A stretch of 64,000 bases of DNA from Nodularia sp034931045 (GCF_034931045.1 NZ_JAYGHH010000005.1:62001-126000); one strand, 5' to 3'; counted from the stretch's first letter, positions 1 through 11,007 are shown. The notes: generated by a model from the letters alone, not told the origin. Numbers and translations: made by a program.

Positions 1-252
1 TTCGAGAAAATCGTAAAAATTAGATTGGCTGATTTTTTAATTATTTATAATTGAGGAGATTTTCTAGCACAAGCAATATTTCCCTACTAAGGTAGAAAGC
101 AAATATAGGAGATTGGCAATATAATTTGAATGAAATTGTTTATTGAATTGGTATTGTTTTTAATTTCAAAGTGCTAATTAAATCATTTACAAGCACTTGG
201 TGAAACAGCAAACAAATATCTCATTTTAAGCTTATTTTCTAGGAGTTGTGTG

Positions 253-1341
253 ATGCGAATTGCTCAGATTGCCCCATTATTCGAGAGAGTACCACCTCCA
301 GCCTATGGGGGCATAGAGTTAGTTGTAGGATTACTAACTGATGAATTAGTGCGACGGGGACATGAAGTGACGCTATTTGCTTCAGGAGATTCTATTAGTT
401 TGGCAAAGCTAGTATCAGTGCATCCCCGTGCCTTAAGACTTGATCCAGATGTGAAGGAACATAACATATATGAAATGTTACAACTAGGTTTTGTCTATGA
501 ACGAGCCGAGGAATTTGACATTATTCATTCTCATGTGTGTTGTGCGGCATTACCCTATGCCAACCTGATTAAAATACCTACGGTTCACACTTTACATGGT
601 GTTTTTACTCCTGATAACGAAAAAATGTTTCAATTTGCTAAACATCAACCTTTTGTGAGTATTTCCAATGCTCAGAGGGAACTGAGGTTAGGTTTAAATT
701 ATGTCTCAACGGTTTACAATGGCATTGATGTTAGCAGTTATAAATTTCATCCCCAACCAGACAATTCTCCCTATTTGGCATTTTTAGGGCGGATATCTCC
801 AGAGAAAGGCACACATCTAGCGATCGCCATTGCTAAACAAACAGGTTATCATTTAAAAATTGCCGGAAAAGTAGATGTGGTTGACCGAGAATACTTTGAG
901 CAAGAAGTCAAGCCCCACATTGATGGCCAGCAAATTGAATATCTGGGAGAAGCGAATCATATTCAAAAAAATGCCCTGATGGGAGGTGCTGTAGCAACTC
1001 TTTTCCCCATTACTTGGCGTGAGCCTTTTGGCTTAGTTATGGTAGAATCAATGGCAGCAGGTACACCCGTGATTGCAATGAAACTAGGGTCTACTGCTGA
1101 GATAATTAAACACGGAAAAACTGGTTTTCTGTGTAATGATGTTGCAGATTTTATTCCTGCTCTGGAGAATATAACCCAGATAAACCGCTATGTTTGCCGA
1201 GAATATGTCAATAATTACTTTAGTTTGCAACGCATGACTGATGGTTATGAGGCTGTTTATCAGCAAATTTTTCAAGAACAATCTGCTAAAAATGCTCATA
1301 TCCAGGATGTAGTTAGTCTAGGTATCAGCAGCAATTCCTAA
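253..1341 (+). CDS. Glycosyltransferase family 4 protein
   Basis: A 362-residue GT-B fold glycosyltransferase that probably transfers a sugar from an activated donor to a polysaccharide or lipid. The N-terminal acceptor half begins RIAQIAP and has the glycine-rich PPPAYGGIE segment (residues 14-22). The C-terminal donor half contains GRISPEKG and the EPFGLVMVE motif, the E-x7-E donor-binding signature of family GT4. A GTG at 250 is also possible, but AGGAG at 241-245 is spaced 7 nt from the ATG at 253, so I place the start there. It stands alone, converging with the next gene. Acceptor and pathway cannot be told from sequence. Confidence 0.88.
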   Translation: MRIAQIAPLFERVPPPAYGGIELVVGLLTDELVRRGHEVTLFASGDSISLAKLVSVHPRALRLDPDVKEHNIYEMLQLGFVYERAEEFDIIHSHVCCAALPYANLIKIPTVHTLHGVFTPDNEKMFQFAKHQPFVSISNAQRELRLGLNYVSTVYNGIDVSSYKFHPQPDNSPYLAFLGRISPEKGTHLAIAIAKQTGYHLKIAGKVDVVDREYFEQEVKPHIDGQQIEYLGEANHIQKNALMGGAVATLFPITWREPFGLVMVESMAAGTPVIAMKLGSTAEIIKHGKTGFLCNDVADFIPALENITQINRYVCREYVNNYFSLQRMTDGYEAVYQQIFQEQSAKNAHIQDVVSLGISSNS

Positions 1342-1381
1342 ATACTTCGTGCTTTGGCAATATTCAAGGTAATTGAGAATG

Positions 1382-1411
1382 GGTAATTGACAGAACTCAT
1401 TACCAATTACC
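1382..1411. terminator. Inverted repeat between convergent genes
   Basis: GGTAATTG (1382-1389) and CAATTACC (1404-1411) form an 8-bp stem with a 14-nt loop, between the converging glycosyltransferase and DUF1499 genes. There is no strong T-tract, so a terminator role is only plausible. Confidence 0.3.
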
Positions 1412-1429
1412 TAAAAATAGACAAGCAAA

Positions 1430-1819
1430 TTACTTGAATTTAGCTCGAATTGTTGCTATTCTTTGACGATTAACACCTAAATCACCGTAACCTAAGCGTG
1501 AGGCTGAACGCACCTGGATAACATTTGCTTGATGGTCTAGATAAAATTCGACATCATCGACAAATCCCATGAAAGCACTTTTAAATTCGGCATATAAATA
1601 ATCTTCTGTTTCAGTAATTATTTTAGTTCTTGGTAATGATTGAATAATTTGTTTAAGTTCAGTCATTGCTGACTGGAGATTAGTTGTAAAAGTTAGTGGC
1701 GAAATGATATGTTCTGGATCTGTATCTTGACTAGAAACACAGTTGGGTGAATTGGGACAAGATGCTAATTTGCCGTTAGTAATACCTAAATTATGGGGAC
1801 GTTTCCCTGCAAAAATCAT
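1430..1819 (-). CDS. DUF1499 family protein
   Basis: A 129-residue protein. The spacing of N-terminal CPNSPNCVSS, central YLYAEFKSAFMGFVDDVEFYL and C-terminal RSASRLGYGDLGVNR is the hallmark of the DUF1499 family, common in cyanobacteria, proteobacteria and plastids and of unknown biochemical role. A GTG lies one codon upstream of the chosen ATG. No signal peptide or membrane segment is obvious. It lies downstream of the DUF3143 gene on the same strand with a short gap, so co-transcription is possible. Confidence 0.8.
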   Translation of the reverse strand: MIFAGKRPHNLGITNGKLASCPNSPNCVSSQDTDPEHIISPLTFTTNLQSAMTELKQIIQSLPRTKIITETEDYLYAEFKSAFMGFVDDVEFYLDHQANVIQVRSASRLGYGDLGVNRQRIATIRAKFK

Positions 1820-1853
1820 CACAATATAAATTTGATTATTAATCAGTACATTT

Positions 1854-2120
1854 TTAGGGTCCCGAAAAAACAGCCTGTTCTATATCTTCCCGACTGAGAG
1901 AATATTTAAACGAGCGTTGAATATTTTGCTGATTTTCCCCAGATTTAATATATCTAACTGTAATTTGCTCAACATCAAGCCACAGTTCAGCTTGCCAATC
2001 TGGTCGCTGTACACGCCAACAATGTAACTCATTTTCGTCTTGTTTACAGCCTTGGTCTTTTAACCACTTCTCAATTTGTGGTAAAGGATGACTATATAAA
2101 GGTGTGTCGGGAGTAAGCAT
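1854..2120 (-). CDS. DUF3143 domain protein
   Basis: An 88-residue protein starting MLTPDTPLYSHPLPQIEKWL, which I recognise as the cyanobacterial DUF3143 family (function unknown). The open frame continues upstream to 2237 but overlaps the end of the preceding J-domain gene; the ATG at 2120 gives the usual family length and a 19-bp gap. DUF3143 proteins are commonly encoded right behind a membrane-anchored J-domain protein, as here, so the two may work together as co-chaperone partners. That role is inferred from gene order only. Confidence 0.7.
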   Translation of the reverse strand: MLTPDTPLYSHPLPQIEKWLKDQGCKQDENELHCWRVQRPDWQAELWLDVEQITVRYIKSGENQQNIQRSFKYSLSREDIEQAVFSGP

Positions 2121-2139
2121 AGAAAATAAAAAAAACAAC

Positions 2140-2676
2140 TCAAAATTCAATAATCTTAATTTGTCCAGGGGTGGGGACTTGAGAAATATGGGTAATTTGT
2201 GGTTGGGTAACTTGGGTTGGGATGTTGCTTTCACCACGAATCACAGCCACAGCGATCGCTACTAATATACAACCTGCCAGAGTTAAGCCTAACACAAATA
2301 ATACAAAGATTTCGCCGGCGGATAAGGGGCGATCGCTTGCGTCTAGATACATTGATTTGGAGTAATCGTAGGGTTGACGCACGGGATGGTTTAAATCAGT
2401 GGGTGCTTGAATTACCCCAAAGCGAGAATAGCCAATTTTGGCATCATAACTTAAACGCTTTTCTGGACTGCTGAGAGTGGCGTAAGCCTCATTAATTTGC
2501 TGAAATTTGGTAGTCGCAACTGTAGCAGGTAACTCTGTGGTATCTGGGTGATAGAGTTTACTCAATTCCCAATAAGCCCGACGAATATCAATCACCGACG
2601 CTGAGGGATGCAGTCCTAGCAAGGCATAATATGTTGTATTCTTGCTGATTTGTCGCTTGGTTCCGTTTTCAGTCAC
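2140..2676 (-). CDS. Membrane-anchored J-domain protein
   Basis: A 178-residue Hsp40-like protein. The J domain occupies about residues 15-80, with the HPD motif (H43-P44-D45) needed to stimulate Hsp70 ATPase. A hydrophobic segment at about 120-145 (VLFVLGLTLAGCILVAIAVAV) anchors it in a membrane, and a short tail follows. The start is GTG with no downstream ATG before the J domain. It precedes DUF3143 in the same direction. It lacks the zinc-finger and C-terminal substrate-binding domains of DnaJ, so it probably recruits DnaK to a membrane site rather than binding clients itself. Confidence 0.82.
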   Translation of the reverse strand: MTENGTKRQISKNTTYYALLGLHPSASVIDIRRAYWELSKLYHPDTTELPATVATTKFQQINEAYATLSSPEKRLSYDAKIGYSRFGVIQAPTDLNHPVRQPYDYSKSMYLDASDRPLSAGEIFVLFVLGLTLAGCILVAIAVAVIRGESNIPTQVTQPQITHISQVPTPGQIKIIEF

Positions 2677-2816
2677 GGTTTTGATTCACTTTGCTCAAAT
2701 TCAGTTTTTTATATTTTAATGGTTTTATGAATTTACGCGCCGCAAAACCTCATACTTTCAACCCCCAGTGCATCTGGGGGATAGATTCTAGTTTATATTT
2801 CTGCCATTATCGCCAA

Positions 2817-3536
2817 TTATTTATTTGATAAATCAGCAATCTGACGGCGCAATTCCTGACGCTCACTATCGAAAATAAAAGCCTGCTCGACCACAAACCA
2901 GTTACCACGATCCACAACTTGGGGATATAGCATCACTGCCACCGGTACCTTATTTCTCGAAAATTTTATTGCCTTGACAATCTCAGTAGCTTGGGCTGCT
3001 GTAAAGTAGTTGTAAGGAACTGCCTGAGCTAAGAACTCAACTGGTTTAGACCAGTTACTATTCAAACCATTCATCAGTTGCCCAAAAGCAGCATCACTGA
3101 TAACGGTTGCACTAGACTGCGGCGGCTGACTAATAGGAGACTCACCTATGTTTGTGACCAGAGAATTGAATACAGAATTAAAGTTAGCCGCAGACACACT
3201 TTTTGTCCCAGCCACCATTAATACTGCTTCCGATAACTGAGAATTAATCCGGCGACAGTAGACAGTAGCAGTTATATCTCTTCCTTGAGCATTAATCGAA
3301 TTTTGTCTGGTATTTTGACGCACCAAACCAGAGCGTTTAACAGCAGTTTCGGCACGGTTGAGACAACTAGATAAATTGCCATTCACCTCTAAAAACTCAT
3401 AAAGGAGTTGCGGCGATGCTTGCGCGGGTAGACTCCATCCTGCTATGCCTAAACTCAGCAGCAGAGGCTTAGTGCATACTCCCAGAACAAATTTCCCCAA
3501 ATCCCATTGTTTCTGGACTGATTTTTCTGTTTTCAT
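2817..3536 (-). CDS. Hypothetical secreted protein
   Basis: A 239-residue protein with an N-terminal basic stretch and hydrophobic core ending LPAQASPQ, a typical Sec signal peptide, so it is probably periplasmic. I do not recognise the mature domain. It contains two cysteines in conserved-looking contexts (LSSCLNRAE and VYCRRINSQ) and ends in a region rich in basic and acidic residues. A TTG four codons upstream could also initiate; I prefer the ATG at 3536. It follows the iron-uptake porin on the same strand after a 67-bp gap, so it may share its transcript and iron control. Confidence 0.6.
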   Translation of the reverse strand: MKTEKSVQKQWDLGKFVLGVCTKPLLLSLGIAGWSLPAQASPQLLYEFLEVNGNLSSCLNRAETAVKRSGLVRQNTRQNSINAQGRDITATVYCRRINSQLSEAVLMVAGTKSVSAANFNSVFNSLVTNIGESPISQPPQSSATVISDAAFGQLMNGLNSNWSKPVEFLAQAVPYNYFTAAQATEIVKAIKFSRNKVPVAVMLYPQVVDRGNWFVVEQAFIFDSERQELRRQIADLSNK

Positions 3537-3603
3537 TTTATGGTGCAAAATATAGGTAATTTATATTACCCAATTTTCTCAGTCCCATTAGCCAAAAGCT
3601 GAA

Positions 3604-5301
3604 CTAAAACGTGAAGGTTGTGCGAATTGTACCAATGACCACATCAGGATTATTACTGGTTTGGTTAGGAGCCACCAGCCAAATTACCCCTGGTGTAATG
3701 GATATATGATCATTCAATTTATATTTATAGAAAGCTTCCAGATGCAACGGTGTAGCACGATTAGGAATGGTACTAATTACATCACTTGCACCACCTAAAA
3801 ATGGTCGCACACTGGGAACGATACCAGAACGAGTTGCATAAGGGGGGACACCGGCAATAATTCCGCCCAAATTACCTTCTTTACCCAAATCAGGAAATGC
3901 TAAGGCGATCGCATAACTGAAAACATCAGCACTTTCATTATCAGCCCCTGCTGATCTACCTTCCTGATTAGCATACATAAACCAACTATTAATGGCAAAC
4001 TTAGGAGAAACCCGCCACAAACCCGACACACCATAAGCATTTATCGTGCGTCGCGCATTATCTGAAATTAAACTGGGAGAATTTGCCGAAATTGTCCCCA
4101 CATCATTCAGAAAAGTGGGTGTTCCAGTGGCGTAGGCGTTGACATAAGTTAACCCAAAAGCTAAATTTGGTGTCGGTTCAATAGTTAACTGCGCCAAAGC
4201 TGAATAGCGACCATTAAACAAGCCTCCGGCTGTCGTACCATTGGTGCTACTGGGAGTTAAATTTTCTGGACTATTAGCATTGGTAGCTAAATAGCCTAAA
4301 CTCAAGTTAATCGTAGGACTCAATTCATAATTCAACCCCAAACCCGCACCCACGGAACCAATGCGGTAAATCGGGCTATATTGAGAAAAAGTAGAAAGTG
4401 AACCAGAACCGCCATCTTCATCACCAACCGCACTAAACACATTTGATAAATAGTCTACGTGTTCACCACGATTCGCAAATATAGCCGCGCGTAATTTCTT
4501 ACTTACCGGAAACGTATAGCTAACAATCCCGATGTCTACATTACCCGGAGTATCACCGGGAAATTCGTGATTAAATGTTTGTGAACCTTCAGGGGTGGTT
4601 TGTCTAGATCCAAAGTTAGCTAAGAAAGGATCTGCACCATATCGAAAACCCCCTGCTCTTTGGGGGTGAGTAGTACTACCTGATTGGAGTTTAATTTTTA
4701 GCTCATCTTGTCCAGTAAAACTACTGCTTAACTTGAGATGAACTCTGTTAGCTAAGATAGTGCTATTGCGCGGTACACCCACCCCAAAAGGATCACTATC
4801 TCCACTTAAAACATCAGTCAGAGCCAAAATCACTTCACCCGAAAGCTTTGTGGTTGTGGAAAACTGCTGACTTTCTAAAACGGCGGTGCGGCTTTCTAGC
4901 GAGTCAACTCGTCCCCGCAAAGTAGCCAATTCAGCGCTAAATTCCTGTTTTAGCCATTGGATAGGCAGTAAATCTTCTTGCTGTACTGCATCTAGAGTAG
5001 CTGTAGCAATTAGCTCATTGACTCGATCTAAACAAGCATTTAAACCAGCTGCAAACTCATAACGCGTCATCGCGCGATTTCCCCGGAATGTGCCGTTGGG
5101 ATATCCTGCTATACAGCCATAACGTTCTACTAAAGATTGTACAGCACTAAAAGCCCAATCTGTGGGTTGTACATCAGATAACTGAGATACAGAAGTGACT
5201 TGTGCAAAACCGTCATTCTCCATAACTTCACCAGCCCACACCAAGGGAGAAATCGCCACTATTGGCGCTGCTAAGAGCAAACCTGACAAAACTTTTAACA
5301 T
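3604..5301 (-). CDS. Iron uptake porin (SLH plus OprB-type barrel)
   Basis: A 565-residue cyanobacterial outer-membrane porin. After a signal peptide (about residues 1-24, ending VWAGE), an SLH domain (DVQPTDWAFSAVQSLVERYG, then GYPNGTFRGNRAMTRYEFA) binds the cell wall. A short coiled segment (LATLRGRVDSLESRTAVLESQ) follows, then a beta-barrel of the carbohydrate-selective porin type ending in the phenylalanine typical of outer-membrane proteins (IRTTFTF). Start: GAGG at 5307-5310 is spaced 5 nt from the ATG at 5301. A Fur box 55 bp upstream supports iron-dependent expression. Such porins are thought to pass inorganic iron. Confidence 0.88.
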   Translation of the reverse strand: MLKVLSGLLLAAPIVAISPLVWAGEVMENDGFAQVTSVSQLSDVQPTDWAFSAVQSLVERYGCIAGYPNGTFRGNRAMTRYEFAAGLNACLDRVNELIATATLDAVQQEDLLPIQWLKQEFSAELATLRGRVDSLESRTAVLESQQFSTTTKLSGEVILALTDVLSGDSDPFGVGVPRNSTILANRVHLKLSSSFTGQDELKIKLQSGSTTHPQRAGGFRYGADPFLANFGSRQTTPEGSQTFNHEFPGDTPGNVDIGIVSYTFPVSKKLRAAIFANRGEHVDYLSNVFSAVGDEDGGSGSLSTFSQYSPIYRIGSVGAGLGLNYELSPTINLSLGYLATNANSPENLTPSSTNGTTAGGLFNGRYSALAQLTIEPTPNLAFGLTYVNAYATGTPTFLNDVGTISANSPSLISDNARRTINAYGVSGLWRVSPKFAINSWFMYANQEGRSAGADNESADVFSYAIALAFPDLGKEGNLGGIIAGVPPYATRSGIVPSVRPFLGGASDVISTIPNRATPLHLEAFYKYKLNDHISITPGVIWLVAPNQTSNNPDVVIGTIRTTFTF

Positions 5302-5355
5302 CACATCCTCACTTTTAGACACACCCTGATCTGATATGCTTTATACTGTCACTCA

Positions 5356-5374
5356 GATAATGATAACTATTATC
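5356..5374. promoter_or_regulatory. Fur box between porin and lanthipeptide operon
   Basis: GATAATGATAACTATTATC matches the classical 19-bp Fur consensus GATAATGATAATCATTATC at all but two positions. It lies 55 bp upstream of the porin start and 105 bp upstream of the divergent lanM, so iron-loaded Fur could control either or both genes. Confidence 0.75.
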
Positions 5375-5479
5375 ATATTTGGGTGATGGTGTAAATACTA
5401 ACGACTTCTCTCCTTACTAAGAACAGGGTTGGGGGTGGGGTTCTGACAACTTTTTAAAGACGCTGATAAACTAGCAAAG

Positions 5480-8400
5480 ATGAAAAAATTTAACTCTGAA
5501 GATGCTGCTTGGTTTCGCTCGAGGACATTAAAAGAAAGAATTGCAGCGAGTTCCGACAATTTAGTATATAGTGTTGAGTTAGGCAAAAAACGACTGCAAA
5601 AATGGAAATCAGAATCAACCTTTGCTGATGCGGGTTTATTTGCTCAAAGATTAGCCCAAGATGGAATGACAGAAGCTGAATTTGCTCAAATTTTGGGACA
5701 AACTGTCGCACCAATACCTTTAGAATGGCTGAGGGAGTTTGAGCAAGCTTATGAAAATTTAGACGCGCCAGATATCACAAATCTGTTAGCTAATTCTACT
5801 TTATCTAGACATCCGAGTTTTGGCTTTTTGAATGCCATTTCTCCCCTCTTAGCTCAGGGTCTAATTAAATTAAAATCTGGTTTAAATAATTTCCCAAATC
5901 TCCATGATAATTTTAGTAATATTCATGATATTCTTTTACAGGGATTACCAGAACAACTTCTGTTTATGCTCAATGCTACCTTAGTTTTAGAGATGAATGT
6001 CTCTAGATTACAAGGTTTATTAACAGGTAATCATCCCCAAGAGCGATTTTCCAGCTTTATCCGCAGGTTACAAAATCCAGAAGTACAATTAACATTATGG
6101 CAAGAATACCCAGTTTTAGCGAAACAAGTTTTAGCAGTAATTCAGCGCTGGGTAGAAAATAGCTTAGAATTTATGCAGCATCTTTGTGATGACTGGCGAG
6201 ATATTTGTGACGAATTTCAGCCCCCAACTAACCCAGGTAAATTAATCAAAGTTAAGCGGGGAGAAGGGGAAACTCATAATCATGGTAAGTCTGTTATTAT
6301 CTTAACATTTGCCAGTGATTGGCAGTTAGTTTATAAACCCAGAACATTAGCAGTAGATGTGCATTTTCAAGAACTGTTATTGTGGTTAAATCAAAAAGGC
6401 TTTACACCAGCTTTGAGGACTTTACAAATTCTCAACCGAGATCATTATGGTTGGGTAGAATTTGTTAAACCTCAATCATGTAATTCAGCAGATGCAGTAG
6501 AAAGATTTTATCAGCGTCAAGGTGGTTATTTAGCTTTATTATATGCCTTAGAAGCTACAGATTTTCACTTTGAAAACTTGATTGCATCTGGAGAACATCC
6601 GGTTTTAATTGATTTAGAATCTTTGTTTCATCCTCGCAGTGAGATATCAATCACAGCAGCAGATAATCTGGATAGAGAGATGGTTGCAGATTCAGTATTG
6701 CGGGTTGGTTTATTACCGGAGATTACCTGGGGAAATACGCAAGCCCCCGGAATAGATTTAAGTGGTTTGGGGGGTGCTAAGGGACAGTTAACACCGGAAA
6801 AAGTTCCGCAATTAGTACAGGTGGGGACAGATACTATGCGGGTTGAACGTCAACAGGCTGTTATTCCAGGTAGTCAAAACCGCCCGCAATTACATCAACA
6901 GGAAGTGAATGTACAAGAATATACAGATGCAATTGTAGAAGGATTTACTGTTGTTTATGGGATTTTATTACAACATCGCCCAGAATTTCTGGATATTTTA
7001 AACGGGTTTGCAGCCGATGAAGTGCGGGTGGTGATGCGTGGGAGTCGAACTTATGCTTTATTATTGCGGGAAAGCTATCACCCAGATTTTTTGCGAGATG
7101 CCTTAGAGCGCGATCGCCTATTTGATAAACTGTGGATAGATGTAAAAAATCGTCCCCAACTAACTCAAATCATTGCCGCAGAACAAGAAGCACTATGGAA
7201 AGGTGACGTTCCCTTATTTAGCAGCTATCCCCATTCTCGTGATTTATATCATCAAAACACAGGCTTACACATACCCAACTTTTTCCCCCAATCAGGAATA
7301 GAATTAGTACATCAACGCTTGAATAACTTCAGCGAAAAAGACTTACAAAAACAAACATGGTTTATTCAAGCCACTTTAGCTACCTTAGAAATGGCTAAAA
7401 CTGGGGATAACCATCAAATTGAATTAAGTAAAAAAACCTCAGATATTACAGTTACAAACACAGCGACACAAACCCAATTTTTAGCTACAGCTTGTAAGAT
7501 TGGCGATCGCCTAGAATTATTAGCCCATAAACACGGTGATTTTGTCAACTGGATGGGTGTCAGCCTTACCCATAGTCAGCAATGGACATTAGCACCCTTG
7601 GGTACAGACTTATACGCAGGTATCCCCGGAGTCGCCTTATTTTTAGCCTACCTGGGAGAAATTACCCAAAATCATACCTATACAAACCTCGCCCAAGCAG
7701 CCATCAACACCCTCAAACAGCGCCTAGAAACCGACTCAGACACCATTAAATTTATCGGTGGCTTTAGTGGTTGGGGAGGAATCATTTATACATATACCCA
7801 TTTAGGAATATTATGGCAACAACCAGAATTAATCGCCGATGCTATCACTTTAGTTGCAAAAATTCCCCCCTTAATTGCCCAAGACCAACAATTAGATATA
7901 ATTGCGGGTGTGGCTGGTTGCATTGGTAGCCTCATCAGCTTATACCAAACTTCTCCCAAGCAATTAATTCTCGATGTCGCCATTCAATGCGGTGAACACC
8001 TCCTCACCCAAGCCCAAACCACAAATACGGGTATTGGTTGGAAAACTCCAGCCAGTGAAAATCAACCCCTCACAGGATTTTCTCACGGTGCAGCCGGCTT
8101 TGCTTGGGCTTTGGGTAAATTAGCCGAAATTACCGAAAAACCAGAATTTGCACTTGCAGCCACAGCCGCAATTAACTACGAACGCAGTCATTTTGACCCC
8201 ATAGCCAATAACTGGTTAGATTTACGGCAAAACGAAGTAAAAAATAGNNNNNNNNNNNNNNNNNNNNNNNNNCATGACAGCATGGTGTCATGGTGCGCCC
8301 GGTATAGGCTTAGGACGCTTAAGCATTTGCGGAGATCCACCAGAGGAAATCATGTATAAAGAAATCACAACCGCCATCCAAACCACCATCAAACAAGGAT

Positions 8401-8702
8401 TTGGTAATAACCATTGTCTTTGTCATGGAGACTTAGGAAACATTGACTTATTATTAATAGCAAATGCCAAATTAGACAACCCAGAAATTGTCCAACAAAT
8501 TGAGAAAATAGCCAGTCAAACTTTGTTTGAAATCCAACAAAATAACGTCCGTTGCGGAGTCCCACTAGGAATAGAAACCCCAGATTTAATGGTAGGTTTA
8601 GCAGGTATAGGTTACGGACTTTTACGCCTTGCTTACCCCCAACTAATCCCCTCCATCCTCCTTCTAGAACCCCCAAAAACTCATCTTCATATTTGCGCCT
8701 GA
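5480..8702 (+). CDS. lanM: Class II lanthipeptide synthetase LanM (interrupted by N gap)
   Basis: A bifunctional enzyme of about 1070 residues that dehydrates Ser/Thr of a precursor peptide and adds Cys thiols to form lanthionine rings. The N-terminal DUF4135 dehydratase carries a THNHGKSV segment (about residue 265), YKPR (285), DFHFENLI (361) and DLESLF (378). The C-terminal LanC-like cyclase starts near residue 650 and keeps its zinc ligands: Cys in WCHG and the Cys-His pair in CLCHGDLG. A 25-N gap (8248-8272) separates the two cyclase parts. The parts read in different frames only because 25 is a placeholder length. Stop is 12 bp before the exporter start. Confidence 0.92.
8248..8272. other. 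Assembly gap (25 N) inside lanM
   Basis: Twenty-five undetermined bases. The coding frame differs on the two sides, so the true number of missing bases is not 25. By comparison with other LanM proteins only a few residues before the WCHG motif should be missing. Confidence 0.95.
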
Positions 8703-8714
8703 TGCGTAACACAA

Positions 8715-10881
8715 ATGAAATACCCAATAATCCTACAACATAACAGAGAAGATTGTGGAGCCGCCTGTTTAGCCACTATCTCCAAATATTATGGACAACT
8801 ATTCACCATTACCCGTGTTCGAGAAGCCGCAGGAACAGGACAATTAGGCACAACATTACTCAACCTCAAACAAGGGGCGCAGGTATTAGGCTTTAACGCC
8901 CGTGGAGTCAAAGCCCCTTTAGACTTAGTAGATAAACAACAAATACCTCTCCCAGCAATTATTCATTGGCACGGTAATCATTGGACTGTTTTATATGGAT
9001 GTAAAGGTAAGGAATATATTTTAGCTGATCCTGCACTGGGTGTAAGAACATTAAGCAAAAAAGATTTATTAACTGGCTGGACTAATAGTGTAATGCTGCT
9101 ATTAGAACCCCGCCCTGATTTTCTGGAACAACCAGATGATAGAGAAAAAATAGGAAGTTTTAAAAGACTAATACAGCGTCTTTACAATTACCGATATATC
9201 CTTGCCGAAGCTTTATTATTAAACTTTGTCATCGGTTTACTTTCCCTTCTATCGCCATTTTTGATTCAAATTCTCACTGATGATGTTTTGGTGAGGAGAG
9301 ATACTCAATTACTCACAGGTATGGCATTGGGAATCTTGACTATGAGTTTAATTAGTAGCAGTTTACAATGGGTTCAAGGTAATTTAGTTTCCCATTTTGC
9401 TCATCGTTTAGAATTAGATTTAGTCTTAGACTTTGCTAGGAATATTTTACGTTTACCCTTATCTTATTATGAATCTCGCCGGAGTGGTGAGGTAGTTAGT
9501 AGATTACGAGATATTCAAACTATTAATCAATTAATTTCTCAAGTTGGTGTGGCTTTACCCAATCAAATATTAATTGCGATCGCATCTTTAATTGTGATGC
9601 TATTTTACAGCTTACAACTAACTATATTATCAATCATAATAGCTATTTTCATGACATTTACAACTGTAATTTCTTTTTCAAATTTACAGCAAAAAATCCG
9701 CAAAGTCTTAGGTATAGCTTCCGAAAATCAAGGAATTTTAGTAGAAACCTTTAAAGGTGCATTAGTCATTAAAACTACCAATGCTGCACCCGAACTTTGG
9801 CAAGAATTTCAAACTCGCTACGGAAGACAATCAAACTTAATGTTTCGTACCGTGCAGATGATTTTAACTAATACCATTTTTTCCGGTTGGGTAGCCACTA
9901 CCGGGGGAATTATTCTACTGTGGTATGGTAGTATTTTAGTAATTAATCAAGAAATTTCCATCGGACAATTATTAGCCTTTAATAGCTTAAATACCAACAT
10001 TCTTGCCTTAGTAAATACTTGCGTCCGCTTCACCACCGAATTTACTCGCGCCCAAGCTGCTACAGAAAGATTAAATGAAGTCATTAACGCCACACCCGAA
10101 TATTCTGAATTCACTCAAAAACCAGTTCTAAATATTCCTGACAACGCTGATATTTTCTGTGAAGACCTAAACTTCTATCATGCTGGTAGAGTCGATTTAT
10201 TAAAAGATTTTTCCCTTAATTTACCAGGAGGAAAAGTCATTGCTATTATTGGTAAATCTGGATGTGGTAAAAGTACAATCGCTAAATTAATTGCTAGTTT
10301 ATATACTCCCCAGTCAGGTAATATTCGCATACATAAATATAACCNNNNNNNNNNNNNNNNNNNNNNNNNCCGATATTGATCCGAGTTGCTTACGACAACA
10401 AATAGTATTAATTCCCCAAGATGCACATTTTTGGAGTCGTTCAATTTTAGATAACCTATCTTTAGGTTCTCCCAATATTAGCTTTGAGCAAATAGTGACA
10501 GCTTGTCAAGTTGCAGATGCAGATAACTTTATTAGTAAATTACCAGAAAAATATCAAACTATTTTAGGAGAATTTGGGGCGAACCTTTCCGGGGGACAAA
10601 AACAAAGACTAGCCATAGCTAGAGGAATTGTGACAAATCCTCCTATCTTGATTTTAGACGAATCCACCGCAGGACTAGACCCCGTGAGTGAAAGTTTAGT
10701 ATTAGATCAATTACTCGCTTATCGTCAGCATAAAACCACCATTTTAATTAGTCATCGTCCCAGAGTAATTAAACGCGCCGATTGGATTGTATTCTTAGAA
10801 AATGGACAGCTAAAATTACAAGGTACACCCTCAGAACTCCTGAATATCCCAGGGGAACATTTAGACTTCTTAATTCCCTAA
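8715..10881 (+). CDS. lanT: Peptidase-containing ABC exporter (LanT/SunT type), interrupted by N gap
   Basis: Cleaves the double-glycine leader of the modified peptide and exports it. The N-terminal C39 peptidase has catalytic C14 (REDCGAAC), H89 (HGNHWTVL) and D105 (LADPALG). A six-helix transmembrane domain spans about residues 155-445. The ATPase domain has Walker A GKSGCGKST, then after the gap the Q-loop, signature LSGGQKQR, Walker B ILILDES and H-loop SHR. A 25-N gap (10345-10369) falls between Walker A and the Q-loop and breaks the frame artificially. No stop codons interrupt the real sequence, so I treat it as one intact gene of about 720 residues. Confidence 0.92.
10345..10369. other. 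Assembly gap (25 N) inside lanT
   Basis: Twenty-five undetermined bases between the Walker A and Q-loop parts of the ATPase domain. The change of frame across it is explained by an arbitrary gap length. Confidence 0.95.
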
Positions 10882-10988
10882 AAAAAACCATTAAATTCTC
10901 CCCTCTGTTTACTCAGGTTTGGGTGAGGTTTTGTATTTTATGGAAACAACACCGTAAATCCTCCCAGCTATTCCTTGACTTTGCGTAT

Positions 10989-11007
10989 GAGAATGATTAT
11001 TATTTTA
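10989..11007. promoter_or_regulatory. Weak Fur-like site upstream of lantibiotic precursor
   Basis: GAGAATGATTATTATTTTA agrees with the Fur consensus at 14 of 19 positions. It lies 110 bp before the precursor gene and just before a TTGACA (11035-11040) that could be its -35 element. AT-rich sequence makes chance matches likely. Confidence 0.3.
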
